This document shows positions 48,092 to 57,310 of a stretch of DNA of 64,000 bases, piece by piece. This stretch comes from Azospirillum rugosum. GTDB lineage: Bacteria; Pseudomonadota; Alphaproteobacteria; Azospirillales; Azospirillaceae. The position numbers and the translations under genes are program-made. Below the pieces are notes generated by a model. It had not been told where the DNA came from and ran no database searches. It saw only the letters and a program-made list of their open reading frames with translations. The DNA is taken from NCBI RefSeq assembly GCF_017876155.1, contig NZ_JAGINP010000017.1, forward strand, positions 62,001 to 126,000, written 5' to 3'. Numbering within the stretch: position 1 is the stretch's first letter; every line of letters starts with the position of its first letter.

Positions 48092-48577
48092 ATGCTTGCA
48101 AGGATGGGGATTGGACGGACTTTGCGGGGCCTTTTCCTCGGCATGGCGATTCTGCTGACGGCCCTCCCGGCGGCGGCGCTGGAGACCTTCGCGCGCTCGT
48201 CCCTGGTCATCGAAACCGCGGCCGGCGGGCACTACCGCTTCGACATCGAACTGGCGGAAACCCCCATGCAGCAGATGCAGGGGCTGATGTTCCGGGAAAA
48301 GCTCGCCCCCGACGCCGGCATGCTGTTCCTCTACGACCGGCCGCAGCCGGCCAGCTTCTGGATGAGGAACACGCTGATCCCGCTCGACATGATCTTCATC
48401 GGCGCCGACGGGAAGGTGGTCAACATCCACCAGAACGCGGTGCCGCACTCGCTCGACGCCGTCAACTCCGCCGGGCCGGTGAAGGGCATCCTGGAGATCA
48501 ACGGTGGCATGAGCGCGCGCCTGGGCATCCGCGCCGGCGACCGCGTGCTGTACAAGGCCTTCGGCACCGCGAAGTAA
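48092..48577 (+). CDS. DUF192 family protein
   Basis: This 161-residue exported protein has a signal peptide (about 1-31, LPAAALE) and a DUF192 domain with QGLMFREKLAPDAGMLF, FWMRNTLIPLDMIFI and a GDRV ending. The family folds as a small beta-barrel and has no agreed function. The ATG at 48092 is preferred to a TTG at 48083. Confidence 0.88.
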   Translation: MLARMGIGRTLRGLFLGMAILLTALPAAALETFARSSLVIETAAGGHYRFDIELAETPMQQMQGLMFREKLAPDAGMLFLYDRPQPASFWMRNTLIPLDMIFIGADGKVVNIHQNAVPHSLDAVNSAGPVKGILEINGGMSARLGIRAGDRVLYKAFGTAK

Positions 48578-48646
48578 CGCCTCCGCGAGGTCTCCTGCGG
48601 ACCTCGTGACTTCGCCGCGGGAATTGCCCACAGTGTTCTCCGGTTC

Positions 48647-49486
<840 letters not shown>

Positions 49487-50120
49487 CGAGGGCAGCCCGA
49501 GGGCGCTCAGGCAGCGCTCGGCAAGGGCGTGCGGATCGCCGGAGTCCTCAAGCACCGCCGCGGCCCGCGGGAGCAGGAACCGGCTCAGGAGGGCGCGCAT
49601 CCCGCCAGCCTCGTCCGACGCACGGCCGACCAGCACCACGCGCGTTCCGCTGCGGGACAGCATCGCGGCCGCCAGGGCGACCAGGCCGGCGTCACCCCCC
49701 GGCGCCAGAAGGCCGGCCGGGCGCCGTTCCGCCAGGATTCGCGCCAGGGACAGGACGGACGTGCGCGTGTGGCGCTTCGCCAAGTCGATCTGGCCGATTC
49801 CGCGCCGGAGCGCCGTGCGAAGCGGCCCGCCGCCCATCGGCGCGACGGCATCGACCGCGAAGCCCCGTCCGTGCATGGCGTTGGCAAGGGCGACCATGGC
49901 GCGCTGCTGCGGTTGATCGTGCAGATTCGGCACGAAGAGGGCGAGGCGGGGGGCTGGCATTCCGGTCTGCGGAAAAGAGGATAGGGGGCGGATCGTGGCG
50001 GAAGGACGCAGTGCGGCATGGCCGGCGCCGTGCTACATCATACGGACGGGCTGCCCAGTCGGATAGTCGCGCCTGCTCCTTGCTGTTCTCGCGGGGTTCG
50101 TGTATTTCACTCCGCGTCGT

Positions 50121-50197
50121 CGGGGCGTAGCGCAGTCTGGTAGCGCGCCAGTTTTGGGTACTGGAGGCCCCCGGTTCGAATCCGGGCGCCCCGACCA
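50121..50197 (+). tRNA. tRNA-Pro (anticodon TGG)
   Basis: The 77-base sequence folds as a cloverleaf with acceptor CGGGGCG/CGCCCCG, an anticodon arm CCAGT-TTTGGGT-ACTGG giving anticodon TGG, a GGTTCGAATCC T-arm and an encoded ACCA end. Confidence 0.97.
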
Positions 50198-50247
50198 AGA
50201 ACGTGAACGAAGATGCAACGCACACGTATCAGAGGAGATGCCGCGTC

Positions 50248-50544
50248 ATGAAGGTCCGGATCTACCAGCCGAGCAAGGCGGCCACGCAGTCCGGGCGCGC
50301 GAAGACGCATCGTTGGCAGCTCGAATACGAAATCGAGACTCCGCGCCGTCCGGAGCCGTTGATGGGCTGGATCAGCTCGGGCGACACCCTGAACCAGGTG
50401 AAGATCGGCTTCGAGACGCAGGAGGAGGCCGTCGCCTTCGCCGAGCGCAAGGGGTGGGACTACACCGTCCAGGATGCCCCGGTGCGCCGCGTCCGTCCGC
50501 GCAACTACGCCGACAACTTCCGCACCGATCGGCCGCGTTTCTGA
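50248..50544 (+). CDS. NDUFS4-like complex I accessory subunit
   Basis: This 98-residue protein matches the ETC complex I conserved region (NDUFS4 family): KVRIYQPSKAATQSGRAKTH, WQLEYE, MGWISSGDTLNQVKIGF and the late AERKGWDY. It is an accessory subunit of respiratory NADH dehydrogenase in alphaproteobacteria and mitochondria. The frame opens at a GTG at 50203, but the ATG at 50248 has an AGAGGAG site and fits the family. It is flanked by two tRNA genes on the same strand. Confidence 0.92.
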   Translation: MKVRIYQPSKAATQSGRAKTHRWQLEYEIETPRRPEPLMGWISSGDTLNQVKIGFETQEEAVAFAERKGWDYTVQDAPVRRVRPRNYADNFRTDRPRF

Positions 50545-50555
50545 CCTCGGGCCGG

Positions 50556-50632
50556 GGCCCCATAGCTCAGCTGGATAGAGCAATCGCCTTCTAAGCGATA
50601 GGTCGCAGGTTCGAGCCCTGCTGGGGTCGCCA
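50556..50632 (+). tRNA. tRNA-Arg (anticodon TCT)
   Basis: The 77-base cloverleaf has acceptor GGCCCCA/TGGGGTC, anticodon arm ATCGC-CTTCTAA-GCGAT giving TCT, T-arm with GGTTCGAGCC and an encoded CCA. It is the last core gene before the phage-like region and the probable integration target, since tRNA 3' ends are frequent attachment sites. Confidence 0.97.
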
Positions 50633-50660
50633 TCCGAAAGCGATTACAGATCAATGGATT

Positions 50661-50685
50661 AGCCCCGCTTTGGCGGGGCTTTTTC
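50661..50685 (+). terminator. Rho-independent terminator after tRNA-Arg
   Basis: AGCCCCGC (50661-50668) pairs with GCGGGGCT (50673-50680) around TTTG, followed by TTTT. It closes the tRNA-Pro/NDUFS4/tRNA-Arg unit. Confidence 0.92.
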
Positions 50686-50902
50686 GTTTCCGATTGAAGC
50701 CAACTCGCACTAACTGAAAACCGCTGAAACACGCCATTTTCGGACGAGTTGCATTTAGTTCGTGTTGCTCGGTGCAACACGGGCGCAACACGGAATGGCC
50801 GATTCGTTCGCCGCCCGTTCGCGGGTCGCGCGGGCATCCCGTCCGGTTGCGCCAGCTCGATTGCAGGCAGTACGCTGGCCTGCCCCAGCCGAGGAACCCG
50901 CC

Positions 50903-51304
50903 ATGCAGTCGCGCGCCCTGTTCGGCTCCATCCTGTTCATGATGATGGTTGCTGCATCGCCAGCGCCGGCCCCCTTCGTCACCGCCCCGAGTTACCAGGG
51001 CGACGAGGAGGTTGACCGCCGAACAGGGGTCATGCGCGCTTGCCTGCATCGTTGGGCCGATGCAGCGGCCGAGGGTGCGACCGACAGGAGGCACGCCGCC
51101 GCGCGCATGATGGCCTATTGCGAGGCGCCCGATCAGGCCGTGATTGTCGCACTCCGAAAATCGGAGCTGACGGCGGATCAGTTCGCCGCTGCCCTCGACG
51201 GCTACCGATCGGGCATGCGCGACATTGCCCAGGCGCTGGCGTCCGCGCGCATTCCGGAAGATGGCGACCAGGGGCAGGGCAGCGGCCAGGGCGGGAAGCG
51301 TTAG
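50903..51304 (+). CDS. Hypothetical secreted protein
   Basis: This 133-residue protein has an N-terminal signal sequence (MQSRALFGSILFMMMVAASP) and a helical remainder with two cysteines (RACLHRW, AYCEAP) and a Gly/Gln-rich end. The frame is open from 50762, but the ATG at 50903 has a GAGGAA site and gives the signal peptide. The family is not recognised. It is convergent with the regulator gene that follows, two bases apart. Confidence 0.6.
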   Translation: MQSRALFGSILFMMMVAASPAPAPFVTAPSYQGDEEVDRRTGVMRACLHRWADAAAEGATDRRHAAARMMAYCEAPDQAVIVALRKSELTADQFAAALDGYRSGMRDIAQALASARIPEDGDQGQGSGQGGKR

Positions 51305-51306
51305 GC

Positions 51307-51567
51307 TCAGCCGAACAGGGGCCCACCCTTGTCCAAGCGCACGCCCGGCCCACCGTCGCCGTGGTAGGGGCCTTCGGCGATGAACTTGACGCCGTTCGCC
51401 TCGAATGCCTTCCGGACGGCATCGACGTTCGCCGCCACACTGCGTTGCGGCCCAAGCTTCTCCATTCGCTGGATCGTCGGCAGCGATAGCCCCGACTCTT
51501 CGGCAAGCTGCGGCTGGCTCCAATCGAGAAGCGCCCGCGCCGCCTTGAGCTGTGCAGAGGTCATCAT
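51307..51567 (-). CDS. Small HTH (XRE-type) transcriptional regulator
   Basis: This 86-residue protein has a helix-turn-helix of the XRE class: SAQLKAARALLDWSQPQLAE then SGLSLPTIQRMEK. The remainder (VDAVRKAFEANGVKFIAEG..GGPGVRLDKG) matches a small alphaproteobacterial regulator type. The ATG at 51567 or 51564 is used; the longer frame starts at GTG. It is divergent from the 380-residue module-protein gene, with a 13-base palindrome between them. Confidence 0.8.
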   Translation of the reverse strand: MMTSAQLKAARALLDWSQPQLAEESGLSLPTIQRMEKLGPQRSVAANVDAVRKAFEANGVKFIAEGPYHGDGGPGVRLDKGGPLFG

Positions 51568-51621
51568 GCTTTTCACATCATCCGTAATGCGTTTCGCTTG
51601 ACGGTGTTCCCGTCGCCCGTT

Positions 51622-51634
51622 ATGTGTAACACAT
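51622..51634. promoter_or_regulatory. Candidate operator (palindrome)
   Basis: ATGTGTAACACAT is a perfect inverted repeat around a single central A. It lies 10 bases ahead of the start of the plus-strand gene and 55 bases from the divergent HTH regulator gene, a typical place for an operator of that regulator. Confidence 0.5.
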
Positions 51635-51644
51635 CACGGGAGAC

Positions 51645-52787
51645 ATGGAAGCCACAATGCGGGATGCTTTTCAAGCTGCCGCGCTCAGCGCCGCCCCCTC
51701 TGTCCTGGGCCTGTACCGCCAGTGGCGCCACGCCATCCGGCAGGGCGCGCGCTTCGCTCGGATCGGTGAAGACCTCGAGGAGGCCATGGACACGCCGTGG
51801 CCGCTGGTCTGCATGCCGTCCTATGCCGGTGGCGGGATCGTGGAGGGGCTGTACCGGATCGATCAGGAGGAACGCCTTCTCGACATCGACCGGGAGCGGC
51901 TGACGGCGGAATACCGCGAGAAGTGGGCCGCCTACCAAGCTGCCAAGGAGGCGTGCGGGGCCGAGGCTGCCCACGCGGAATCGGTGCGCTGGGAGCGGGA
52001 GGCCTCAACGCTGGCCGCGCAGATCATGACGACCCCAGCCCGCACGCTGGAGGAGATGCACGCCAAGACGGCCGTGGGGCTGCGCTTCGCCGATGCCAAG
52101 GCGTCGTGCGAAGATCCCGATGGTGCGCTTCAGTCCCTCCGCCGCGACATCGGCCGCGCGCTCCGGGGCCAGCGCCGCGGGCGGAATGGCGCCGACGGCT
52201 CCCCGGTTGAGCAGCGCGTCGCCGACCTTGTGCGCCTTCGAGACGAGTTCGAGCAGCTGTGGGAAGCGGACGAAGGCAGCGCGGAATGCGCGGCCTGTGG
52301 CTTTGCCATCGACGCCGAGGTGAAGGCGATCTACGGCGCGCCCATCAACACCATGGCCGACGCCGCCGCGGTGCTCCGGGGCGTGCTGATCCAGGGCGCC
52401 GACGAGATGAACCGTTCGGATGTGCCCGTGCTGGAAAGGCTGTCCGCCTTCCTCGACGCCCAGGCCGCCCGCGGCGCCGTCCTGCAGGACCTGGAGGCCC
52501 GCTTGCACGAGCTGTCCGCCGCCTATGACGCTCTCCCCGCCGACGCTCCCCGCCGCGCGTGGCGCCCGCTGTGGCGTGCCATGCGCCGGGTTGAGCGACA
52601 GATCGCGGACACACCGGCAACCGACCTGGAGGGCTTGGCCGTGAAGCTGCGGCTTGCCCTTGGCCCGCACGGCACCGGGGCAGGACAGGAGCCCGAACAG
52701 CTCCTGCACGGCGCGCTTGCCGACCTTGAACGGATGATCACCAGCAGGAGGAAGGAAAACGGTAGTTCGGATTTGAAGCGTCAGTGA
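51645..52787 (+). CDS. Unknown protein with three repeated modules
   Basis: This 380-residue soluble protein is not recognised. Three segments resemble each other: about 88-146 (AEYREKWAAY ... IMTTPARTLEEMHAKTA), 195-247 (VRLRDEFEQLW ... IDAEVKAIYGAPINTMADA) and 286-340 (LHELSAAYDAL ... RQIADTPATDLEGLAVKLRLAL). Each has an aromatic helix, a variable acidic or Ala-rich stretch, a second helix and the ending P-x-x-T-x-x-x-x-x-x-K/L. The same module occurs in the 768-residue protein downstream. The start is ATG at 51645, with a very close GGGAG, or ATG at 51657 behind GGAAG. Confidence 0.7.
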   Translation: MEATMRDAFQAAALSAAPSVLGLYRQWRHAIRQGARFARIGEDLEEAMDTPWPLVCMPSYAGGGIVEGLYRIDQEERLLDIDRERLTAEYREKWAAYQAAKEACGAEAAHAESVRWEREASTLAAQIMTTPARTLEEMHAKTAVGLRFADAKASCEDPDGALQSLRRDIGRALRGQRRGRNGADGSPVEQRVADLVRLRDEFEQLWEADEGSAECAACGFAIDAEVKAIYGAPINTMADAAAVLRGVLIQGADEMNRSDVPVLERLSAFLDAQAARGAVLQDLEARLHELSAAYDALPADAPRRAWRPLWRAMRRVERQIADTPATDLEGLAVKLRLALGPHGTGAGQEPEQLLHGALADLERMITSRRKENGSSDLKRQ

Positions 52788-52824
52788 AGCCCTGATTTTC
52801 ACAGGCCATTTGGAGAAAGAACCT

Positions 52825-53034
52825 ATGCCGACCAAGAACATGCCGCGCCGCAGCTTCATGCGGGGAATTGTTGCCGGTGTTGTCGGATCGTCTGCCGCCT
52901 TGCGCGTCTCGACGGGTAAGACCGCCCCCATCGCCGAACCCGAGCAGGCGAGTATTCTGTGCGGGATGGATTTCGGGTGCCAGCCCGTCGTCCTCTTTGC
53001 ACGCATCGACACCGCTTTCACGCAGCACGAGTGA
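52825..53034 (+). CDS. Small protein with Tat-type signal
   Basis: This 69-residue protein begins MPTKNMPRRSFMRGIVAGVV: two arginines followed by S-F-M and a hydrophobic stretch, close to the twin-arginine signal pattern. If cleaved, fewer than 40 residues remain, with two cysteines (ILCGMDFGCQP). GGAG precedes the ATG at 52825. No family is recognised. Confidence 0.55.
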   Translation: MPTKNMPRRSFMRGIVAGVVGSSAALRVSTGKTAPIAEPEQASILCGMDFGCQPVVLFARIDTAFTQHE

Positions 53035-53117
53035 CGCGACGCCAGAAACGACGACGCCCCGGCCGCTACCAACAGCCGGGGCGCCTATCGCAACTCTGCA
53101 CGAAGAGGCCAATCAAC

Positions 53118-55424
53118 ATGCAGCACCAGGACGATACCACACCCCACCAGCAGCCGGGAAGATCGGGCGACGCCGCGATCCTGGACCTGTTCAAGCAAAT
53201 GGTCAGCAACCGGGAGAAGTGGGCCGAGATTGGCCGGACGGCGCCGGACGATGACCCCGTGTATTTGGCCTTGGCCGACGCGGACGACGACTTTACCGAG
53301 TCCATCGCCAGAACGCCGGCCAGCGGCCCGGTGGGCATGTCGATTAAGGCGTACATCGCCTACCAGGGCGCCCACAGCTGGCCCGCCGGTAACATCAACG
53401 GCATCCTCCTTCCGGAAGGAATCGCCGAAGCCGTTGGGCAGGACGGACGGCTTGCCGCCGGCATGGCCTTCGACGCGCTGCGCCTGTTCCCCGCCCTCGA
53501 CGCGCTGCGGACGCGCGGGGCGCCCGCATTCCGCGACGCGCTGGACGCCGCCCAAGCCGCGGAGGGCGGCACCACCATTCCCGAACTCTCCATGACGTTC
53601 GCCCAGGCGCTGGAGAAGTGGCGGGAGATGGGGAGGGCCGAGCGGGAGGCCGACGACCAGGCGGGCGACGCGATCAACCTGGAGCGCGGCAAGCTGGCCG
53701 CCGCCATCCTCGCGGCCGAGCCCGTCACCACGGCCGACGCGCTGGCGCTGCTGGAACTGCTGGCCGATCCAGAAACCGGGCTTGCCGCGGGCGACGGCCC
53801 GAACGACGCCCCGGCCATCCAGCGCGCGCTTGCCATCCTGTCTCGCACGCCGGCCGGATTGAACTTCGGGGAACTCTCCCCCGCCGTCGTCACCGCCTAC
53901 CGCGAATGGCGCCGTGCGGACGAGGTGCGCGCGGCCCTCAGCCGCCTGGACGACGACGCGGCCGAAGGCGACGAAGCCGACGCGCTGGCTTGGTTTGGGG
54001 AGGCCGTCTCGCAGCTTCAGTACCGACTTTGGGGCAAGTTCCACGACACCCCGTCACCAACCATGGCTGGCCGGCTGTTCAAGGTCCGCGTCATCCTGGA
54101 CGAGGAAGGGGGGGCCTTCGACACGATCCGCACCGACGCTGGCGAGACGCTGACGGAGATCGTGCGCACGGTCCCGCCGCCGCCGGACCTGGACGCGCCC
54201 GAGGCCCCCAGCACGGACGACGAGCGCCGCGCCTTCCTCACCGCCCGCCCGGGGGATGTCGTCAACACCTCCCCCGCCGACCTGTTGCGCCTGTTCACCC
54301 CCGAGCAGGGTGCGGAGGTGTTCGCACTGTTGGCCAGCTACGTGCAGGCGAAGGCCAGCGCCCTCGACGTTCTGCCACTGGTGCTGGAGTCGCTGGCAGC
54401 CTACGGACATTTCGCAAGCGAGGTGGGCACCCTGGATAGGGAGGAAGGCTATATCGCCGGGGTTGTGCTGACGGACAACGAGCGCACCTATCTGGCACAG
54501 CATGGCTACCTGCCCGAACCCACCGTGAAGCGCTTGGACGACGCCGCCGAGCTGCGGAAGGCGGAACGCGGAGCGGATGAGCGGCGGCAGAAGGAGCAGC
54601 TGGAGGCGGACGAGCGCGCCAAGCGCGGCCCGCCCTTGGCCGAACAGTTGTGCCCGCTCATGCCCAGCTCGACGGACGAGGCACGTAAAGCGGCAGCGGG
54701 GGCCATCTACTCGGCGGAGTTCGCCGCGGTGTCACGCCGGAGCATGCTGGAGGATCTGCGGAATCTCCAGCAGTCCGAGGCCGAGGCGCTGCGCAACCTC
54801 GACTTCCCCAGCATCGGCAGGCGCTTTGCGCCGGGCACTCAGGATGAAATCCGACGGGGTTTGGACGAGGTGCTCGGCCAGCAGGCCCAGAGCGACGACC
54901 GGTTGACCGCCACCGGTGTTGCCGCGACGACTTTCGAAGCCGCATTTCCGCCTGAACAACTCCAGTCGGTGCGCGAGGGGATAGACGGCCACCTCAAATG
55001 CGTCAGCGTTCACGCGCGGGCGTCCGTCGCAATGCTGAAATGGAATGACCGCGAGCTGGAACTGAGAATTCGCGACGACCGAAAAGGCGCGTTCGTGATA
55101 CTCACGGAAGGCGTTGGTCGCGCCCTGGATAGCCTTCGGGCAATTGATGAGCTGTTGCAGACAGCTGCGGTGCGCCTGTGTTCCGTGTTCGCGCGGATCG
55201 ATCCGGAGAGCGCCGCAGCAGCGTTCGACCAGCCCAAGGGAACGGACGGCTTCGCCAGCGCCATCGCGGCGTTCCAGGGCGCAGCCCCTTCCAGCCTGTG
55301 CATCCCCGACACGCCAACCGACGCCATGCTGGAGGCCGGGGCCGCCGCGGGCGGCATCAACCCGGAGCAGGCCCGCGCGATCTACGCCGCCATGGCCGGC
55401 GCCTATCGTCAGGAGGCCGCGTGA
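53118..55424 (+). CDS. Large unknown protein with repeated modules
   Basis: This 768-residue protein has no recognised enzyme motif, signal or membrane segment. The N-terminal 330 residues hold three copies of the helical module also found in the 380-residue protein upstream: about 24-82 (NREKWAEIGR ... IARTPASGPVGMSIKAY), 160-214 (ALEKWREMGR ... AAILAAEPVTTADALAL) and 258-328 (AYREWRRADEV ... FHDTPSPTMAGRLFKVR). A charged coiled coil follows at about 475-505 (AELRKAERGADERRQKEQL). The C-terminus ends DTPTDAMLEAGAAAG and ARAIYAAMAGAYRQ, a pattern seen in short phage proteins. The ATG at 53118 is chosen; the frame is open upstream but without a family start. Its stop overlaps the next gene (ATG at 55424). 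Confidence 0.72.
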   Translation: MQHQDDTTPHQQPGRSGDAAILDLFKQMVSNREKWAEIGRTAPDDDPVYLALADADDDFTESIARTPASGPVGMSIKAYIAYQGAHSWPAGNINGILLPEGIAEAVGQDGRLAAGMAFDALRLFPALDALRTRGAPAFRDALDAAQAAEGGTTIPELSMTFAQALEKWREMGRAEREADDQAGDAINLERGKLAAAILAAEPVTTADALALLELLADPETGLAAGDGPNDAPAIQRALAILSRTPAGLNFGELSPAVVTAYREWRRADEVRAALSRLDDDAAEGDEADALAWFGEAVSQLQYRLWGKFHDTPSPTMAGRLFKVRVILDEEGGAFDTIRTDAGETLTEIVRTVPPPPDLDAPEAPSTDDERRAFLTARPGDVVNTSPADLLRLFTPEQGAEVFALLASYVQAKASALDVLPLVLESLAAYGHFASEVGTLDREEGYIAGVVLTDNERTYLAQHGYLPEPTVKRLDDAAELRKAERGADERRQKEQLEADERAKRGPPLAEQLCPLMPSSTDEARKAAAGAIYSAEFAAVSRRSMLEDLRNLQQSEAEALRNLDFPSIGRRFAPGTQDEIRRGLDEVLGQQAQSDDRLTATGVAATTFEAAFPPEQLQSVREGIDGHLKCVSVHARASVAMLKWNDRELELRIRDDRKGAFVILTEGVGRALDSLRAIDELLQTAAVRLCSVFARIDPESAAAAFDQPKGTDGFASAIAAFQGAAPSSLCIPDTPTDAMLEAGAAAGGINPEQARAIYAAMAGAYRQEAA

Positions 55425-55930
55425 TGTCCATCCTGCAGTTCACCCGCCAGGGCGCCGCACCGCGTCCCGCAGCCCTCGACATTGAGGCCCAGCGCCTTCC
55501 CATGCACACCGCCGCGGATTGGCAGCGGGCGATCATTGAGGAATGCCGCCGGCAGCGGACCCTCACGCCGTCCGTCTTCGCCTACCTGAAGACCGCTGGG
55601 CTTCTGGACCGGTGCACCTTCCTCGCGTCGGAAGGCCCGGCCGATCCGCTCCGGTTCTGCTACATCGGCGCGCCCACGCTCCGGGTTCTCGGACGGGCGT
55701 GGGGCCGCTCCGTCCTCAACCAGCCGGTGGACCTGGACCCGCACGAGGAGTTCGCGCACCGCGTTGGGGCGGAGTACGCCGAGGCCATGGGCGCCGGGGA
55801 AGCGGTGTTCAACCGCTTCTCGGTCACCGGGCTTGGCCGGCCCTTCGTCTACACCGGGGCCGTGGTCGGTTGGTCAGAGGGCGGACGGCGCGCCGTCCTG
55901 TCGGCGATCGACGTGCTGACCATTCACTGA
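55424..55930 (+). CDS. PAS_5-like protein
   Basis: This 168-residue protein has the middle and C-terminal pattern of the PAS_5 family common in Rhodospirillales: LRFCYIGAPTLRVLGRAWG, a helix, then GLGRPFVYTGAVVGWSEGGRRAVL. These single-domain proteins have no output domain, and ligands are unknown. The ATG overlaps the stop of the 768-residue gene (GTGATG). Its 3' end overlaps the convergent gene by 57 bases. Confidence 0.55.
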   Translation: MSILQFTRQGAAPRPAALDIEAQRLPMHTAADWQRAIIEECRRQRTLTPSVFAYLKTAGLLDRCTFLASEGPADPLRFCYIGAPTLRVLGRAWGRSVLNQPVDLDPHEEFAHRVGAEYAEAMGAGEAVFNRFSVTGLGRPFVYTGAVVGWSEGGRRAVLSAIDVLTIH

Positions 55931-56626
55931 ACCGGGAATCCCCAGGTCCGACAGCACCGCCGGGCGGCTCCAGCGCATGACGTGCAGCGGGAGCCGCCCG
56001 ACGCCGTTCTGGTGGTAGAGGACGCCGGGGCGGGGCTCCAGGCGCGCGCGGCCCGCGCAGCGGCCAGCCCACGCCGTCGTCGTCTCCGGGTCGACCAGCC
56101 CGACCACCCACCGCGGCGACCAGCGGACCAGCGCCACCAGCCGCGCCACGGCGCCCAGCAGGTGGAACAGCCCGCGCCCGCGCCAGTCCGGCCGGTTCCA
56201 GCCGGACGTGATCCAGGCCACCGACCCGGTCGTGTCGTGCGCGGCCTCGCTGGCGACGAAGGCCCACTCGTCCGCCGGCGCATCGCCGGGATCGTGCATC
56301 GCCGACAGGTCCGCCAGGCGCGCGCCGAAGCTCGCGGCCGAGCAGTCGACCAGCACGGCGCCATGCGTGGCAATCACCGACCCGTCCGCATCGACGCCGC
56401 CGATCCAGAAGGCCGGCGCGCTGGCGGGCTTGGGCAGCAGCGGGAACCAGCCATCCCGGTTCCGCAGGTTCAGCCGCTCCAGTTCCGCCCAATCGTCGGA
56501 CAAAACCAGCGTCATACCGGCGGCCAGCGCGCGGGCGCACAGCGTGTCGCGGGCGATGGCCAGGGCAGGGGCGAGGGGGCCGGAGCCCAGGGGCAGGGTT
56601 TCGATCAGGAGGCGTTGCGGGGCCAT
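55874..56626 (-). CDS. Possible GNAT-like protein
   Basis: This 250-residue protein has one segment like the acetyl-CoA loop of GNAT acetyltransferases (RPDWRGRGLFHLL) behind a beta-strand (GSVAWITSGW), and two Trp-rich stretches after it. The fold call is tentative. The ATG at 56626 overlaps the stop of the upstream membrane-protein gene (TGATG), so the two are an operon. The last 57 bases overlap the convergent PAS-like gene, which is unusual. Confidence 0.55.
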   Translation of the reverse strand: MAPQRLLIETLPLGSGPLAPALAIARDTLCARALAAGMTLVLSDDWAELERLNLRNRDGWFPLLPKPASAPAFWIGGVDADGSVIATHGAVLVDCSAASFGARLADLSAMHDPGDAPADEWAFVASEAAHDTTGSVAWITSGWNRPDWRGRGLFHLLGAVARLVALVRWSPRWVVGLVDPETTTAWAGRCAGRARLEPRPGVLYHQNGVGRLPLHVMRWSRPAVLSDLGIPGSVNGQHVDRRQDGAPSAL

Positions 56627-57150
56627 CACGCTACACCCCCGGCCGGCGCAGCCCGGCCAGCGCCGCGGGCCCATCCGTAGGCCAGCGAGGCCGCGCACAG
56701 CAGGTCCGCCAGTAGACCCGGCACACTGCCGGTCAGCACGTCGTGAACGATCCAAGCGGCTGCGGCGAGCAGGAACAGCAGCCGCAGCCGGTCAGGCCGG
56801 ACCTGCCAGCGCGCCACGGTCGCGAGGGCGAGGCCCGCCGCCGACCAGGCCGAGGCCGGCCCCGCCCAGGTGAGGGACGCCAGCAGGGCCAGAGCGGGCA
56901 GGGTGGCGACGAAGAGAGCCTTGCGCCACCAGCTCCGGTCATCGGACCAAGCGGCACCCGCCTGGACGATGGAGAGGCCGCACATCGCGGCGGCCGTCAC
57001 CGAGCCGGCCAGCAGGTAGTGCACGAGGAAGGCCCCGGTGCTGGCGGACTGTCCGGCCAGCAGGGCGCGCCGGCCTTTCAGCAGCGGCCAGACGGCGACC
57101 AGGGCGAGGCCGACGAAGCCGGCCAGATCGGAGGCGGAGAGGGGAAGCAT
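56626..57150 (-). CDS. YgjV-family inner membrane protein
   Basis: This 174-residue protein has about six hydrophobic segments and the YgjV-like core DLAGFVGLALVAVWPLLKGR with LLAGQSASTGAFLVHYLLAG. The function of the family is unknown. The frame is open to an ATG at 57321, but that would run antisense into the next gene; the ATG at 57150 starts directly at the conserved region. It is the first gene of a two-gene minus-strand operon inside the element. Confidence 0.7.
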   Translation of the reverse strand: MLPLSASDLAGFVGLALVAVWPLLKGRRALLAGQSASTGAFLVHYLLAGSVTAAAMCGLSIVQAGAAWSDDRSWWRKALFVATLPALALLASLTWAGPASAWSAAGLALATVARWQVRPDRLRLLFLLAAAAWIVHDVLTGSVPGLLADLLCAASLAYGWARGAGRAAPAGGVA

Positions 57151-57310
57151 TGAGACGGCCCGCGGTAGTTGCGACGCAGGCACGACGCCCGACGCAACCC
57201 GGCCAACCCAACGCACGAAATCGGCCAGCCGCAGCACGGCGCCATTGAGCCATCCGTGCGCCGCGCTATCATCGGGCGCAGCAGATCGACCAGCGCAAAG
57301 GGGACCAGTT

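Noticed and set aside
50107-50583. Minus-strand open frame with RIRTGGLQYPKLARYQTAL
   Set aside because: It is antisense to tRNA-Pro and the NDUFS4-like gene, another typical tRNA artefact.
50505-50837. Minus-strand open frame with the peptide ATPAGLEPATYRLEGDC
   Set aside because: It is antisense to tRNA-Arg. This is a well-known false protein that arises wherever tRNA genes are translated in reverse.
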